DNA of 64,000 nucleotides from Cavenderia fasciculata (Eukaryota > Evosea > Eumycetozoa > Acytosteliales > Cavenderiaceae): NCBI RefSeq assembly GCF_000203815.1, contig NW_004457642.1, positions 310,001 to 374,000 on the forward strand, given 5' to 3'. The notes beneath the pieces are model-generated. The model made no database searches. It was given only the letters and a program-made list of their open reading frames with translations, and was not told the DNA's origin. The translations under genes and the position numbers were made by a program. Below, one piece after another: positions 23,128 through 36,783 of the stretch (positions within the stretch are counted from its first letter, which is position 1; each line of letters begins with the position of its first letter).

Positions 23128-25281
23128 TTAGTTTTTTTTGTTTACTTTTCCAAAATGTGATTGTAATAAAAGAATAAATGAACTTAAATCCATGTTTGCT
23201 TTTGATAATAAAAGTATATAAATCGAATATAACTGGTACCATGCCAAATGATAGTATCTTAAAGGGGTTGATTCTGGCAATGTTTGACTATATTTGTTGG
23301 GCAATTGTGGGAGTACTTGCAAAATGATTGGCCGAGTAGTATGATCGATTAGATAAGAAACACTATTAAAATTATTTGCAATCATTGCATGATTAAAACT
23401 ATTACAAATAGAATCATTAATTGTAATATCCTCATCTGTCTGATTATTATTATTATTATTATTATTATTACAGTTGTTTAGCCAATTTTGAATTTTAATA
23501 ATCTTTTGATTTTTTGTTACAAATAAATCAGATTGAGTAAATTGTGATTGATTGTTACAATGATGATTGATAATATTATTGGTGAATATATATTTTAGTG
23601 TTTTTGTATTCTGACATATTCGTAAAAGGTTGCGATAACTAATATCCGGTAGTAGTTTGGTGTTTGTTTGGTTCATAAATTGAATGACCTCTAGATTGTT
23701 GTAGATGATGTGGTGGTGACCAATTGAATGATTTATATTCTTGTAATGTTTCAAATGATATTGCATCAATTCTACACTTCCATTGTTGTATCCGATACTC
23801 TCCAACTTTTGTGTGACCAACCAATCGACCTTGAGCATATTCTTGGCAAGATGATCATGAATCAATGGGATTCTTTCTAAAATGTATGGATCTCCATTCC
23901 AATATCGTAAAGCCTCCACTGCATTGTTTATCGTTATAAATGAATTACTAATAAGATATTCTAGACAATCTATGTATCCACGAGATGATTTGATGTCTTG
24001 TTGTTGTTGTTGGTAATGATTTTGAACAATACGATGTACAAGTAGTTTCTTGTGAGGTGCGTATGAACAGTCAAGTGTCAGTTGGCTGTGTTGGTGGGCA
24101 TAAGAGAGCAATGCGACGTTACCACTATCACCCAAAAATCGGAGTAGAGAAGAGTCCCAGTCAAATGCCTGCATCTTGACAACCAACTCTTTGAATTTGT
24201 CCAAGTCTCCGTTGACAAGTGATGTCTTTATTTCGTGCATGTCTATCTCTCTTTGATACACCTCTACATCGACAGCAATATTGTAATACCCAAGCAACAA
24301 TCTACCAATCTCAACCGATCCATTTGAGATGGCCAACTCGATCAATCTTCCAATCAAATTTTGTCCCATCTGTGAAACCGACTGATTCCTATACAAAACT
24401 AACCGAACCATCTCTATGCTACCACTCTCGACAGCCTCCATAAAGATATAGGGTGTCATTTTGTAAGGAACTGTATCGAGAAACCACTGAACCAGTTCCA
24501 AGTGACCTCCTCTTAATGCCATGCTGATCGGCTCTGTATTGTCGATATCAGAGAGGAGTACATGTGGTTGAGCGTCAAACAATAATTTGATCATTTCCAA
24601 ATGGTTGTTGGCAGCAGCTTCTTTGAGTGCAGTTTCATCAAATCCCTCATTTCTATTCTCCAACAACCATTTAACCATCTTGATGTTATTGTTTCTAGCT
24701 GCAAATCGAATTGCATCGGTTGTGCAAACCGTTTGCACCCAATTAGAATCCTCCTGGTCTACCACCAAACGACCATCAAGGTAAACCAAGAGGTCAAAAT
24801 GATTATAGTATGCAGCTGCATCAAGTGGTGTTTGTGGTGCAATCTTTTTATCTTGTCTACAATCAAATCTCTTTGAATGATTAAAATATGACATTTGGTC
24901 AACAAGGTACTTGTGGTAGGATGCATACAATGATAGTGATTGCTTGACCAACTCGATTGACCCGTGTTGAGCAATCACATGAATTGGTCTTGTCATCAAT
25001 TCATTGTATTTGACACTATACATTTGATCTGCTTCATCATAGTGATCCCATGGATCCTCTGATTCAGCATCGTCATCAACTTGTTCATCTGTGATGATCA
25101 ACTTTGGTTTGACCCGAGTCGTAGAGTTTAGGTTACTATTACTATTACTATTATTGTATACTGTTTGCAACTGCTTGTTTATCCTTTTCACATATTTAAA
25201 TATTAAATAATTTAAATATTGATTTCTAAATATTACTTTTAATAAAGAAGAGGATGAAGAAGAAGTAGTAATATCCATCAT
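23128..25281 (-). CDS. Ankyrin-repeat protein (717 aa)
   Basis: Single exon. A short N-terminal part with a Ser run and hydrophobic residues is followed by an acidic patch (DEQVDDDAESEDPWD). Ankyrin-type repeats run from about residue 85 to 320: HVIAQHGSIELVKQSL, PLDAAAYYNHFDLLVYL, AIRFAARNNNIKMVKWLL, ALKEAAANNHLEMIKLLF, PISMALRGGHLELVQWFL and AVESGSIEMVRLVL. Weaker repeats continue towards residue 560. A poly-Asn tract lies near residue 605. This form (single long exon, Asn tract, degenerate repeats) is a large dictyostelid family of mostly unknown function. It is likely a cytosolic protein-interaction scaffold. It is related in style to the genes at 44.0, 46.1 and 61.8 kb. Confidence 0.75.
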   Translation of the reverse strand: MMDITTSSSSSSLLKVIFRNQYLNYLIFKYVKRINKQLQTVYNNSNSNSNLNSTTRVKPKLIITDEQVDDDAESEDPWDHYDEADQMYSVKYNELMTRPIHVIAQHGSIELVKQSLSLYASYHKYLVDQMSYFNHSKRFDCRQDKKIAPQTPLDAAAYYNHFDLLVYLDGRLVVDQEDSNWVQTVCTTDAIRFAARNNNIKMVKWLLENRNEGFDETALKEAAANNHLEMIKLLFDAQPHVLLSDIDNTEPISMALRGGHLELVQWFLDTVPYKMTPYIFMEAVESGSIEMVRLVLYRNQSVSQMGQNLIGRLIELAISNGSVEIGRLLLGYYNIAVDVEVYQREIDMHEIKTSLVNGDLDKFKELVVKMQAFDWDSSLLRFLGDSGNVALLSYAHQHSQLTLDCSYAPHKKLLVHRIVQNHYQQQQQDIKSSRGYIDCLEYLISNSFITINNAVEALRYWNGDPYILERIPLIHDHLAKNMLKVDWLVTQKLESIGYNNGSVELMQYHLKHYKNINHSIGHHHIIYNNLEVIQFMNQTNTKLLPDISYRNLLRICQNTKTLKYIFTNNIINHHCNNQSQFTQSDLFVTKNQKIIKIQNWLNNCNNNNNNNNNQTDEDITINDSICNSFNHAMIANNFNSVSYLIDHTTRPIILQVLPQLPNKYSQTLPESTPLRYYHLAWYQLYSIYILLLSKANMDLSSFILLLQSHFGKVNKKN

Positions 25282-25426
25282 TCAATTTTTTTAAAAAATA
25301 AATAACAATTTTATTTGTACATCAATCAATCTATTTTTGGAAACCCAAGAATAAATTAATAAATTAATATATTATATTGTTGTTGTTGTGTATGAATTTG
25401 TTCTTTGGGATGTAATTGTAATTATA

Positions 25427-25427
<1 letters not shown>

Positions 25428-25490
<63 letters not shown>
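25428..25490. repeat. (ATT)n microsatellite
   Basis: A run of about 20 ATT units lies directly after the stop codon of the following - strand gene. It probably forms part of its 3' untranslated region. Confidence 0.95.
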
Positions 25491-25495
<5 letters not shown>

Positions 25496-28400
25496 AATTA
25501 TAATTTTCTAGACGCTTACCTAGCACCAAAGATTCTCTTGACATCTTTTTTTTCTTTAGTATCATGAGAGTGGCACCAACAGCAAGGGCAACCAATGCAA
25601 TTCCGCCAACAACGGACCCAACAATGATTCTCCATCTATCACTTGTTCCATTTTCACTGTTACATAGATTGGTACTTTTGTCAATGATTAATGGTGTAAA
25701 GTCTGGATCAAGGAGACATGATCGACATTGTGGCATTGATACTCCAATCAGTGTTGATGTTGTATTCGTGGAGATAGATGTTTGATTGATCACTGTTGTT
25801 TGAGAGAATGACTCTCTACCATCTGACAATACATAATCAATAAATCTACCATTGAATTGAACGTTATCTTTGACAACTCGCAGGTATTGCAATGATGATG
25901 ATAGACTATCGAATTGAAGTGAATCAATCTCTTGTGTTTCACCACAATCAAGTGTTGCAAATTGTTGATTATTCAATATCGTTCTAAATACAATTCTGAG
26001 TGTTGACAGTGATGAACTGTAATTCCAATTGTTGATTGATACTGTCAATTTAATTGAACTTGGTGGAATGTTGAGTGATTGTGTTCCAAATTCAACGACT
26101 CTTGACTTGGATGAAAATGATATCGATGCTGTAATATTACTTGTTCTGAATTGTTCATTATTGGTTGTATTTAATTGATAAAATGATGATATATCGGTAT
26201 TATTATTATTATCATTACTATTAATAGTTGAATTCCAATTATTTGTAATTAATTCATTGATTATTGTGTCATCAACATCCAACTCTTGAATTGAAACCAT
26301 TTCAAATTGAAAATCAACACCATCAATATCAAATGATGTTGTTGGTTTGGTTGGATCAATAATTGGTGTTGTATTTGTATCTAAACGAAAAATTATAAAA
26401 GATTAATTAATAAACAAAATTTAAATTCCTTAATTAATATTTTACACATACATTTTGTTAAACAATTATCATCAGGGTTGTATAATGGATCATCACAAAT
26501 ACATATTCCATTTGCGCATTTACCTCTATTGAAACAATTGTTTGGACATTGCTGATCGGGTGTAGACGATGAGTTTTTAGAGGTTGTTGGGAAATATAAT
26601 ACATTTGGTGAATGATATTCCATAAAATCAACTGTAATTGTTAGGTTGGCTAATCCAGGGTTAGGTACCGACGACAAAGCACAATTAATAAAAGTTGAAT
26701 TAATTCCAAAGATTGCACAATCGATAGTTTCATTTAACAGAACCGATGCAAGAGATAAATATGGACCAAACTCTCCATAAATTGATAATACCTTTGTTTC
26801 ATTCTTTTCAAATCCTGCTGATGAAATGTATGGATAACCTATAAAATATAAATATAAATATAAATCTAAATATAAATCTAAATCATAAAATATTAATGAT
26901 CTATTTTTTTTTTATACATACTTGAATTATATCTAAATACACTTGCAACAGTATTGTATTGATTTGAAATGGTAAGAGTGGTTGGTCCAGAAGGAATAGA
27001 ATAATTTAGACTACACATAAAAGTCTTGTCTACAACTAAAAGTTCAACCGTTGTACATGGAACACTGTTAATCAATACATTGTGTTGGAGATAGGTATTG
27101 ACAAACAACATTTTAAATTTAAATAAGAGTAGAGCACCATATAGATTTTTCACAATACTCCGCCCTGCTAAAAATATACCAGTTTCAATAAACGTTAGTT
27201 GTCTATAAATATTAAGACTAAAACTAATATTTAGAGTATAAGTTGGACTTGAAATAAGTCTTGGATAATACAATCTAATAAAAAAAAAAAAACAAGATCC
27301 TTGGTTAATTAAAATAATTAAAAATACCTATTATAATACATACTTTAATTCTTGGTTTGGAATACCTGGTGAAACAAAACAACTATTATAGTAGTTACCC
27401 CAGCCTATGAGTTGACCTTGAATCAATCCTGAACCTGATATCAAAATAATAGGACTGGGGGTGTCAATGACGACATTACAGGTTAGAGGTGACGGTGGTG
27501 TTAGATCAGTTGCAAGAGGATATGCCGACGGTCCATTCATATGACACCAAAAACAATCTGGAACCGATGAAATAGAGGTTCCACGGATATTAATTAAATT
27601 GCGACACATAAATTCTGGGACGGTACCAGAAATCAAATTGTTTCCTCTCAAATCTATATAAAGATTTGTAGCATTTTGAAATGTAGTCCAATCTATAGTT
27701 TGTATTTTGTTATTGACAAAATGTCTGAAGAAATAAATAAAACATATTAATATTTGTTGCGGTGTAGGGTAGGGTCAGAGTAAAAACATACAAAGCTAAT
27801 AAATTATAGTTTGGTACTAATGTTGGAACTCGAGTAAAATCACATTGATCGAAATAGAGGGTTTCTAATAACGGTGGATAGCTAAAGAAAGGATAATTTG
27901 ATATCGGGCTTGCTCGATATACCAAATATTTTAATCCAGTGTATTGGTCATACCCTTGAATCATTGATACTATTCCTTGGATTTGTCTTTGTTGAAAAGA
28001 TTAATAAATATGATGATGATATATTATTACATGTTTACATGTGGATAATCTAATCTTACATTGAAAAAATATTTGCAGGTATAGTAGTATTAAATACAAG
28101 AGTTCCACCAAGTCGATTGGATAGAGTAACATTATGATTCAGCTTTTGAGTTGTATGATCTACGTTGATTTGTCCACTTCCAGTATTATTAATTGATCTA
28201 AAATAAATAAATAAATAATAAAGTTAAGACTTAATACATTATATTATTATTATTATTATTTTGAATATAAATACAAAGAAATTAAAGCTGGGAATACAGT
28301 GTTTGTTATTTCAACGTTTACTGCAAAAGCAAGACCACCAGTATTAATGTCAATATCAAGGTCTAAAAGGTACGGTAACCATAGTGAAGGACTTGCACTA

Positions 28401-29213
28401 TCAAAAGAATAGTCATACAATAGTGTATTCTTTATGGAAATACTACTCAATCTGGAACCAGCAAAGAATGACCCTTGAATGACTGTTACCGGGCAATTGT
28501 CTATTCCAAATACCATTGCTTTTGTATTGGCTGTAAATACCTCTGGTATTTCTGTAATCGATGGATCATTGTGTATTCTAAATAAATTATTGTTTTAGAA
28601 ATAAGTTTGACTAGGTACCTAGGTATCTTATGTGATTTATAATAACATACCTTATTGATCTATACACAGACATATATGCCATTCTTGTCAATATATTGAT
28701 ACTTGGATCAGCAACCCTTCCAGCAGCACTAACAAACAAGGAATCTATTCTGTAAAATCCCAATGTCTCTATACTAGCATTTGGCATACCCATATTTACA
28801 AATACATCAACTGTAATGTTACTAATTAAATTACATATGAGAGAGAGAGAGAGAGAGAGAGAGTGATTAGTAATAGATATAATATAATAAACAGTTCTGA
28901 ATACATACATTCTTGCAATAAAAGTAAATGAGCCTGCTGATTGAGAACACCCAATATACTCTGTGAAATTACACAAAGATGTTAAATCAATATTTAATCC
29001 AGAGAACCCATATTGTTTGATAATAAATTGAGCTGCTTCAACTATGAAATGGTAAGTAGATTAATTAATATCTATATATTTGATTAATTACATACTATCA
29101 GATGCAAGTAGAGGAAATTGGGGTTGTGCACTACTACATGATCCAAATATAACAAAAACAAAGATTAAGCAATAATAATAATAATGACAGAGATACTCTT
29201 TGTTGACAGCCAT
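25491..29213 (-). CDS. ComC-like surface protein, tandem copy A
   Basis: Ten exons join in phase: 29213-29096, 29041-28909, 28821-28651, 28577-28275, 28197-28060, 27986-27792, 27724-27344, 27274-26922, 26838-26452 and 26380-25491. The product is about 1022 residues. The parts in order are a signal peptide (YYYCLIFVFVIFGSC), about 430 residues of leucine-rich sequence, DCFWCHMNG, an IPT/TIG-like region, an EGF-like module (CFNRGKCANGICIC), the ComC domain (PQCRSCLLDPDFTPLIIDK), a TM helix (WRIIVGSVVGGIALVALAVG) and a Lys-rich tail. No lesion found. One donor (28274) reads GTATTT, weaker than the others. Its last exon is almost identical to those of copies B and C. Confidence 0.85.
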
Positions 29214-29656
29214 TAATTATTTCTTTGTTTTGTTTTGTTTATATCATTGCAATGATATTGATTGATCGATTGATCAAAAGAAGAGGAGGAGTAGAGTACT
29301 CTTCTCTTCTATTTTTGTGATGCACAAGGATTGCACTACTTTGCTAAAAGTTACATCATAACCAGAAGTGTTGTTGTTGTTGTTCATATCTGATATTATG
29401 AACAAATATCGTCGAAATAGGGTTTGCAAAGTAAGTAAACAAGTACTTTGTTGCCCATTTTTACACCCATGGGTTGGTCATTAAAAACAAGATAATTATT
29501 AATTTGCTTTAAATTTTAAAATACACAGATATTAATTTTATGGAGTATCCATTATTATTGTTGTTGTTGTTTGAAACACTTTATTGATTCGAACAAATGA
29601 TGAATAGAATAATATTATGTTGTTGTTGAATTATTGAATTATTATTATTATTTAAA
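29214..29656. other. Intergenic between tandem ComC-like copies A and B
   Basis: This is upstream DNA of copy A and downstream DNA of copy B. It holds a GATTGATCGATTGATC near-palindrome at ~29,260 and TTG runs. I see no gene. Confidence 0.4.
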
Positions 29657-32600
29657 TTAATTTAATAGTTGTAGACGTTTACCTAGGTTGACAGATTCCC
29701 TTTTTAATTTCTTTTTCTTTAGTATCATGAGAGTGGCACCAACAGCAACGGCAACCAATGCAATACTACCAACAACCGATCCAACAATGATTCTCCATCT
29801 ATCACTTGTTCCATTTTCACTGTTACATAGATTGGTACTTTTGTCAATGATTAATGGTGTAAAGTCTGGATCAAGGAGACATGATCGACATTGTGGCATT
29901 GATACTCCAATCAGTGTTGATGTTGTATTCGTGGAGATAGATGTTTGATTGATTATTGTTGTTTGAGAGAATGACTCTCTTCCATCTGACAATACATAAT
30001 CAATAAATCTACCATTGAATTGAACGTTATCTTTGACAACTCGCAGGTATTGCAATGATGATGATAGACTATCGAATTGAAGTGAATCAATCTCTTGTGT
30101 TTCACCACAATCAAGTGTTGCAAATTGTTGATTATTCAATATCGTTCTAAATACAATTCTGAGTGTTGACAGTGATGAACTGTAATTCCAATTGTTGATT
30201 GATACTGTCAATTTAACTGTGCTTGGTGGAATGTTGAGTGATTGTGTTCCAAATTCAACGACTCTTGGCTTGGATGAAAATGAAATGGATGCTGTAATAT
30301 TACTTGAACTGAATTGTTCATTATTGGTTGTATTTAATTGGTAGAATGCATAAACATCTGTATTATTATTATTATTATTACTACTATTTGTAATAGTTGA
30401 ATTCCAATCAATTGTAATTAATTCGTTGATTATTGTGTCATCAATATCCAACTCTTGTATAGCAACCATTTCAAATTGGAAATCAACACCATCAATATCA
30501 AATGATGTTGTTGGTGCTGTTGTATTTGGATTAAATGTAATATTTGTATCTAATTAAATAAATTAAAGATTAATAAACTATTATTTCTATTTAATTTAAT
30601 TATTGTTTACATACACTTTGTTAAACAATTATCAACAGGGTTGTATAATGGATCATCACAAATACATATTCCATTTGCGCATTTACCTCTATTGAAACAA
30701 TTGTTTGGACATTGTTGATCGGGTGTTGACGAGTTTTTAGAGGTTAATGGGAAATATAATACATTTGGTGAATGATATTCCATAAAATCAACTGTAATTG
30801 TTAGGTTGGCTAATCCAGGGTTGGGTATCGACGACAGAGCACAGTTAATAAAAGTTGAATTAATTCCAAAGATTGAACATTCAATAGTATCATTTAACAG
30901 AACCGATGAAAGAGATAGCGTTGAACCAAACTCTCCATAAATTGATAAAATCTTTGTATCACTTTTATCAAATCCAGCAGCTGAAATGTATGGATAACCT
31001 ATATATATATTTAAATGTCAACATATATAAGTATTAAAGTAATGAATGAATATTTAAACATATTTTAAACATACTTGAATTATAATACAATCCAGTATAG
31101 GATGCACTGATATACTCGTTGAAAACGGATACATTTTGACGTCCAGATGAAATGGGACCACTTAGACTACAAATAAAGGTTGTATTGACAAGTTCAACTT
31201 TGCTAAATAAGCCACCTACAATAGTTGCATTGTGTGGGAGATAGGTATTCATAAACAACATTCCAAACGTAAATACAAGAGGTGCTCCACCTGGTACATT
31301 TTTAATAATATTCCAACTACCAATTGCAATACCAGCTTCAATAAATAATATTTCTTGATAATGTTCTTCACTAAAACTAACATTTAAAGTATATGGTGGA
31401 CCTAATAAACTTCTTGGATATGTAAAGCTAAATTTAAATAAAAAAAACAAAACAAAAAGTATTAATAATTTAATCATTATTTTGTGATTTAAATAGATTT
31501 TGTATTTTATATTTACATACCTTAACTCTTTGTTTGGAATACCTGGTAAAAGTAAACAAAGGTCTTTGTAGTTACCCCATCCTATGAGTTGACCTTTAAT
31601 TAATCCTGAACCTTGTGTTAAAACAATAGGACTTGGAGGGTCAATGACAACATCACAGGTAGGTAGAGGTGATGGTGGTGATAGATCAGTTTTGATAGGT
31701 TGGTCCATTGATCCATTGATATAACACCAAAAACAATCAGCAATGACACTAATAGAAGTTTGACGGATATCAAACATATTATGACACATTGTATCTGGAA
31801 TAGTACCAGTAAGAGAAGGATTGCCATATACACTGATATAAAGAGGTGAAGCATTTACAAATGGGCTCCAATCTATAGTTTGTAAACTATTATTTATAAA
31901 ATGTCTAAATAATTAAATAAAAGTAAGTGTGTGGTTCAAAAAGAATCAGGTTCGTTACAACTTACAAAGATCGTAATTTTAAACCTGGTGCGACTGATGG
32001 TATTTGAGTAAATGCACATTTTTCAAAGTAGAGATTAGACAATTTAGGAGGAAATTGAGTAAATGGGTACATAGTCAAGAAAGGGTTTGATCTATACACC
32101 AAATTAGACAATTCAGTGAATTTATCATAAGTTTGAACCATTGATACTATTCCTTCAAAAAACCTTTGAAACAAAAAAAAATAATAATTCTTTAATTAAT
32201 TATTTAAATAGTTTGTATGTATGATTTCATTATCTATCGAGAGAGACTTACAATGAAGTAATAGATAATTCCTGAGAAGTATTAAATGATAGAGTACCGG
32301 TCAATAAATTAATCATGGTAATATTTTGATTTGTCTTTGTACACGAATGAATTATTTGTATATCTCCATCACCAGTATTATTAATTGATCTAAAAAGGTG
32401 TGTGTACATTAGTACATTAGTACCCCAATTATATAATTATATTGTTTTAATGTTATCTGTTGATTTGATATGATTTGTTGGGGGATACATACAATTTATT
32501 CAAATTTGGAAATGATGAATCTGTAAACAGGTATGTTGCGCCAACCGGACTGGTCGATAAGATGTCTATATCAAACTCGGCAAGTGATGCTAGACGAAGT

Positions 32601-33468
32601 GTAGGATCGAGTTGGAGAAAATCCAATTGAGACTTTTTAATGTAAATAGTCGATAATCTAGACTGATTAAAGAATGTACCTTGAATCAATGTAATGGGAC
32701 ACCCACTCAATCCAAAAACGGATGCACGAGTACTAGTAGTAAATATTAACGGTATTACATCCACAGATGGATCATTATGTATTCTACAAATAAATAATAT
32801 AAAAAGAAAGATTAATACAAATAAATACATAGTCACTGTCAGGGCAGGCAAGACACATACCTAATCGATCTAGGGTTAAATGTTTTAGCAAGTTTAGTCA
32901 AGATGTTGATAGATGGATCAGCGACTTGACCAGCACCAATAATAAACAGATAATCGATTCTATAGAATTCCAATGTCTCTAAACTAGCATTTGGCATACC
33001 AATATTCTCAAATGCATCAACTGTCAAGTTACTATATAGTATATTACATAAAAGAAAGAAGATATATGCTGATTAGTTTACAATTAATTATCAGATAATA
33101 ATCAATCAACATGTTGGTACATACAATCTTGCAATATAGGAATACTCGCCTGCTGAAGTACACCCAATCATAGAAGTGTAATTACATAACCATTGTATTT
33201 GTATACCAGCCACACCATATTGTTGTAATATAAATTGAGCTGCTTCAACTATATATATAGATTGAGTCATTGAATAAATGAGTTGTTAGACAAAGTCTAG
33301 CTTTGAGAGTGTACTCTAAACTATACTATACTACATACCATCTTGAGCAATAAGAGGAGGAAACACAGTGGGTAGAGCAGCATCTACAACAGTGTAGTAA
33401 CCACTAGACAGTAACAGCAGCAGCAGAAAAGCAAGAATACTACAGATACTTGTATTATTTATGTTCAT
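29657..33468 (-). CDS. ComC-like surface protein, tandem copy B
   Basis: The ATG is at 33468 (MNINNTSICSILAFLLLLLL, a signal peptide). The layout matches copy A exon by exon. The main exons run 33253-33124 (VEAAQFILQQYG), ~33,033-32,873, ~32,784-32,490, 32,390-32,270, 32,165-31,970, 31,903-31,530, 31,429-31,074, ~30,998-30,615 and the last exon 30550-29657. I followed every junction and the phases agree with no stop. It carries leucine-rich sequence, DCFWCYING, IPT/TIG-like sequence (SFTYPRSLLGPPYTLNVSF), an EGF-like module, the ComC domain, a TM helix and a tail. The ectodomain differs clearly from copy A while the last exon is nearly identical. Confidence 0.82.
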
Positions 33469-33800
33469 TTCTTTGATCGAAGAAGTAAAGGAGGAGATAG
33501 CCCTAACATCTTTCCTCCTCATCGTTGACCATTGGTTGTCGTTGGTTGATACGAGTACCCATCGCCAAATTGTGGTTGGTTGATTAATAATAGATATTAT
33601 TAACGAATAACTTAATGGGGCAGGCCACACATTTACAACGACGATGATGATCTTTGAAAGAAAAAATAAAGAGATATTAAAATTAAATTATTTTCAAAAT
33701 CTTGAAACAAAGATGGTTGTGTGAAGAATGATGATCATTATTCATTTATTTTATGATTAATAAATAAATAAATAATAAATAATTAATAATACTTTATGAA
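33469..33800. other. Intergenic between tandem copies B and C
   Basis: Upstream DNA of copy B, with a stretch around 33,480-33,620 less AT-rich than average, and the 3' end of copy C. I see no gene. Confidence 0.4.
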
Positions 33801-36715
33801 TTAATTATTAAATTGTTGTAGACGTTTACCTAGCACCAAAGATTCTCTTGACATCTTTTTTTTCTTTAGTATCATGAGAGTGGCACCAACAGCAACGGCA
33901 ACCAATGCAATACCGCCAACAACCGAACCAACAATGATTCTCCATCTATCACTTGTTCCATTTTCACTGTTACTACAATCATCTGAGGTACCCTTGTCAA
34001 TGATTAATGGTGTAAAGTCTGGATCAAGGAGACATGATCGACATTGTGGCATTGACACTCCAATCAGTGTTGATGTTGTATTCGTGGAGATAGATGTTTG
34101 ATTGATCACTGTTGTTTGAGAGAATGACTCTCTACCATCTGACAATACATAATCAATAAATCTACCATTGAATTGAACGTTATCTTTGACAACTCGCAGG
34201 TATTGCAATGATGATGATAGACTGTCAAATTGAAGTGAATCAATCTCTTGTGTTTCACCACAATCAAGTGTTGCAAATTGTTGATTATTCAATATCGTTC
34301 TAAATACAATTCTGAGTGTTGACAGTGATGAACTGTAATTCCAATTGTTGATTGATACTGTCAATTTAATTGAACTTGGTGGAATGTTGAGTGATTGTGT
34401 TCCAAATTCAACTACTCTTGACTTGGATGAAAATGATATCGATGCTGTAATATTACTTTTGCTGAATTGTTCATTATTGGTTGTATTTAATTGGTAGAAT
34501 GCTGATACATCAGTAATAGTAGTATTAGTTGAGTTGGTTGTATTACTATTATTATTATCATTACTATTAATAGTTGAATTCCAATTATTTGTAATTAATT
34601 CATTGATTATTGTGTCATCAATATCCAACTCTTGAATTGAAACCATTTCAAATTGAAAATCAACACCATCAATATCAAATGATGTTGTTGGTTTGGTTGG
34701 ATCAATAATTGGTGTTGTATTTGTATCTAAACGAAAAATTATAAAAGATTAATTAATAAACATATCATTATATTATTTTTATATTTGACACATACATTTT
34801 GTTAAACAATTATCAACAGGGTTGTATAATGGATCATCACAAATACATATTCCATTTGCGCATTTACCTCTATTGAAACAATTGTTTGGACATTGCTGAT
34901 CGGGTGTAGAGGATGAGTTTTTAGCGGCTGGAAAGTACAATACATTTGATGAATGGTATTCCATATTATCAACTAATATTGTTAGGTTGGCTAACCCAGG
35001 ATTGGGTATTGACGGTAATGAACAATTAATAAAAGTTGAGTTATATTCAAAGATTGAACAATCGATAGTATCATTTAACAGGATTGCTAGTCTATGAAAA
35101 TATTGACCAAACTCTCCATAAATTGATAGAACCTTTGTTTCATTCTTATCAAATCCTGCAGCTGAAATGTATGGGTAACCTATAAAAATAAAAATAAATA
35201 TATGAATATATTATATAATTAATATTAATTATTTCATGATTAACAATACTTTTAATTCAAAACATACTTGAATTATAGTACCATCCATTTGACGAAACAA
35301 TGTTATACTCATTTGCCATGGTTACACTGAATGATCCAGATGAAAGTGTAACATTACTACAAACAACAGTCATGTCTACGATATCTTGGAAGGCACAAGG
35401 AGTATCGCCAAGGTAGAGATTGTGTGATAGGTAGGAATTGACAAACCTCATTGCAAATTTAAATACCGTCATTCCCTGACTACCCTTTACAATGGTCAAA
35501 CTGTCAAATTGAATACCAGCTTCAAGAAAAGATAATTGTCTCGAAAGATCAAAACTAAAATTAACATTGAGTGACCATACAGGTCCTGCGACTGGTGCTG
35601 ATCCATAATCAAAACTATATATTTAGATATAAATATGAAAATGGATGTTAATTCATTTGATTATTATTATTATTATTATTATATTATATTTAAACTGACA
35701 TACGTTAATATTTTGTTTGGAATGATTGGTACGAGAGAATACATGTTTGTGTAGTGACCCCATCCTAACATGTGGCCTGTTAAATTTGCAAGTCCATTGA
35801 TTAAAATAACGGTGGAATTGTCAATAGAAATGTCACAAGTTAGATTGGTAGGTGGTGTGAGATCAGTTCGTATTGGTAGAGTGGATGATCCATTCATAAA
35901 ACACCAGAAACAATTGGGAATGGCACTAATAGAAGTCTGACGGATATCAAGGAAATTCTGACACATTGAATCTGGAACAACACCAACAAGAGAAGGATTA
36001 TTAGAAATATCAATCGATAACATTGTAATATTTTCAAATATATTCCATTTTACATTTAACAAATTATTATTTGTAATTTGTCTAGAATTTAAATAAATAA
36101 ATAAATAAATAAATATATTTATATAAGTGAATTACGAATAGAGATATAACTTAAGTTAATTAATGATTACTTACAAAAGTGATAAGTTGGGATTTGGTGC
36201 AAGTAAGGGGATTTGGGTGAACCCACATTTATCAAAAGTGAGTGTATGCAAATACAATGGAAATGTGACAAAAGGATAAGCTAGGAGGGGATTTGAATAA
36301 AACAATAAATTATTTAAACCAATGAATGTTTCCATCATCGATGTTACCAATGTAACTTGTCCATGAATTTGTCTAAAATAAAAAATAATTAATTAATTAA
36401 TTAATTTAAACAAAGAATTAAGAATATTGTTTTAAAAAAATACTTACAATGTTTTAACCAAAGCTGGTAGAGATGCAGACAATGTCATTTGACCAGCACC
36501 TAGATTGACCAATGTTATATTTTGATTCATCATTGCAAGTGAATGAACAACGTTGATTTTAGCAGTCCCAGTGTTATTCAATACTCTAAACGAAAAATAA
36601 TAGTTAGCATATATATATATATATATATGTGTGTGTGAAATGTATACATACATTTTATTCATGCCTGTAAAACTCTTCTTTTGATACTTCCATAGATCAA
36701 TCGTTGAAAGATAGT
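33801..36715 (-). pseudogene. ComC-like tandem copy C, missing its head
   Basis: The last exon 34726-33801 (ComC domain, TM, tail) is nearly identical to those of copies A and B. Upstream exons encode the EGF-like module (CFNRGKCANGICIC), the IPT/TIG-like part, NCFWCFMNG and some leucine-rich exons. Going towards the 5' end, the homology stops at about 36,715 within an LRR exon (L-S-T-I-D-L-W-K-Y... S-F-T-G-M-N-K). The signal-peptide exon and the first LRR exons are absent on this strand. About 65 bases further a ComC head exon lies in the opposite orientation. No internal stop was seen, so the body looks young. It cannot make a secreted protein unless a new head is used. Confidence 0.75.
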
Positions 36716-36783
36716 AGATAGAAATCTATTAGTTTGTTGTAGTGTAGTTGTACGTACAAGGTTAAATAAGGTAAAGGTATGAA

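Noticed and set aside
29688-29948. Plus-strand ORFs repeated at 25.56, 29.69 and 33.87 kb as a conserved antisense gene
   Set aside because: They are shadows of the near-identical ComC-domain/TM exons on the other strand, so their similarity follows from those exons.
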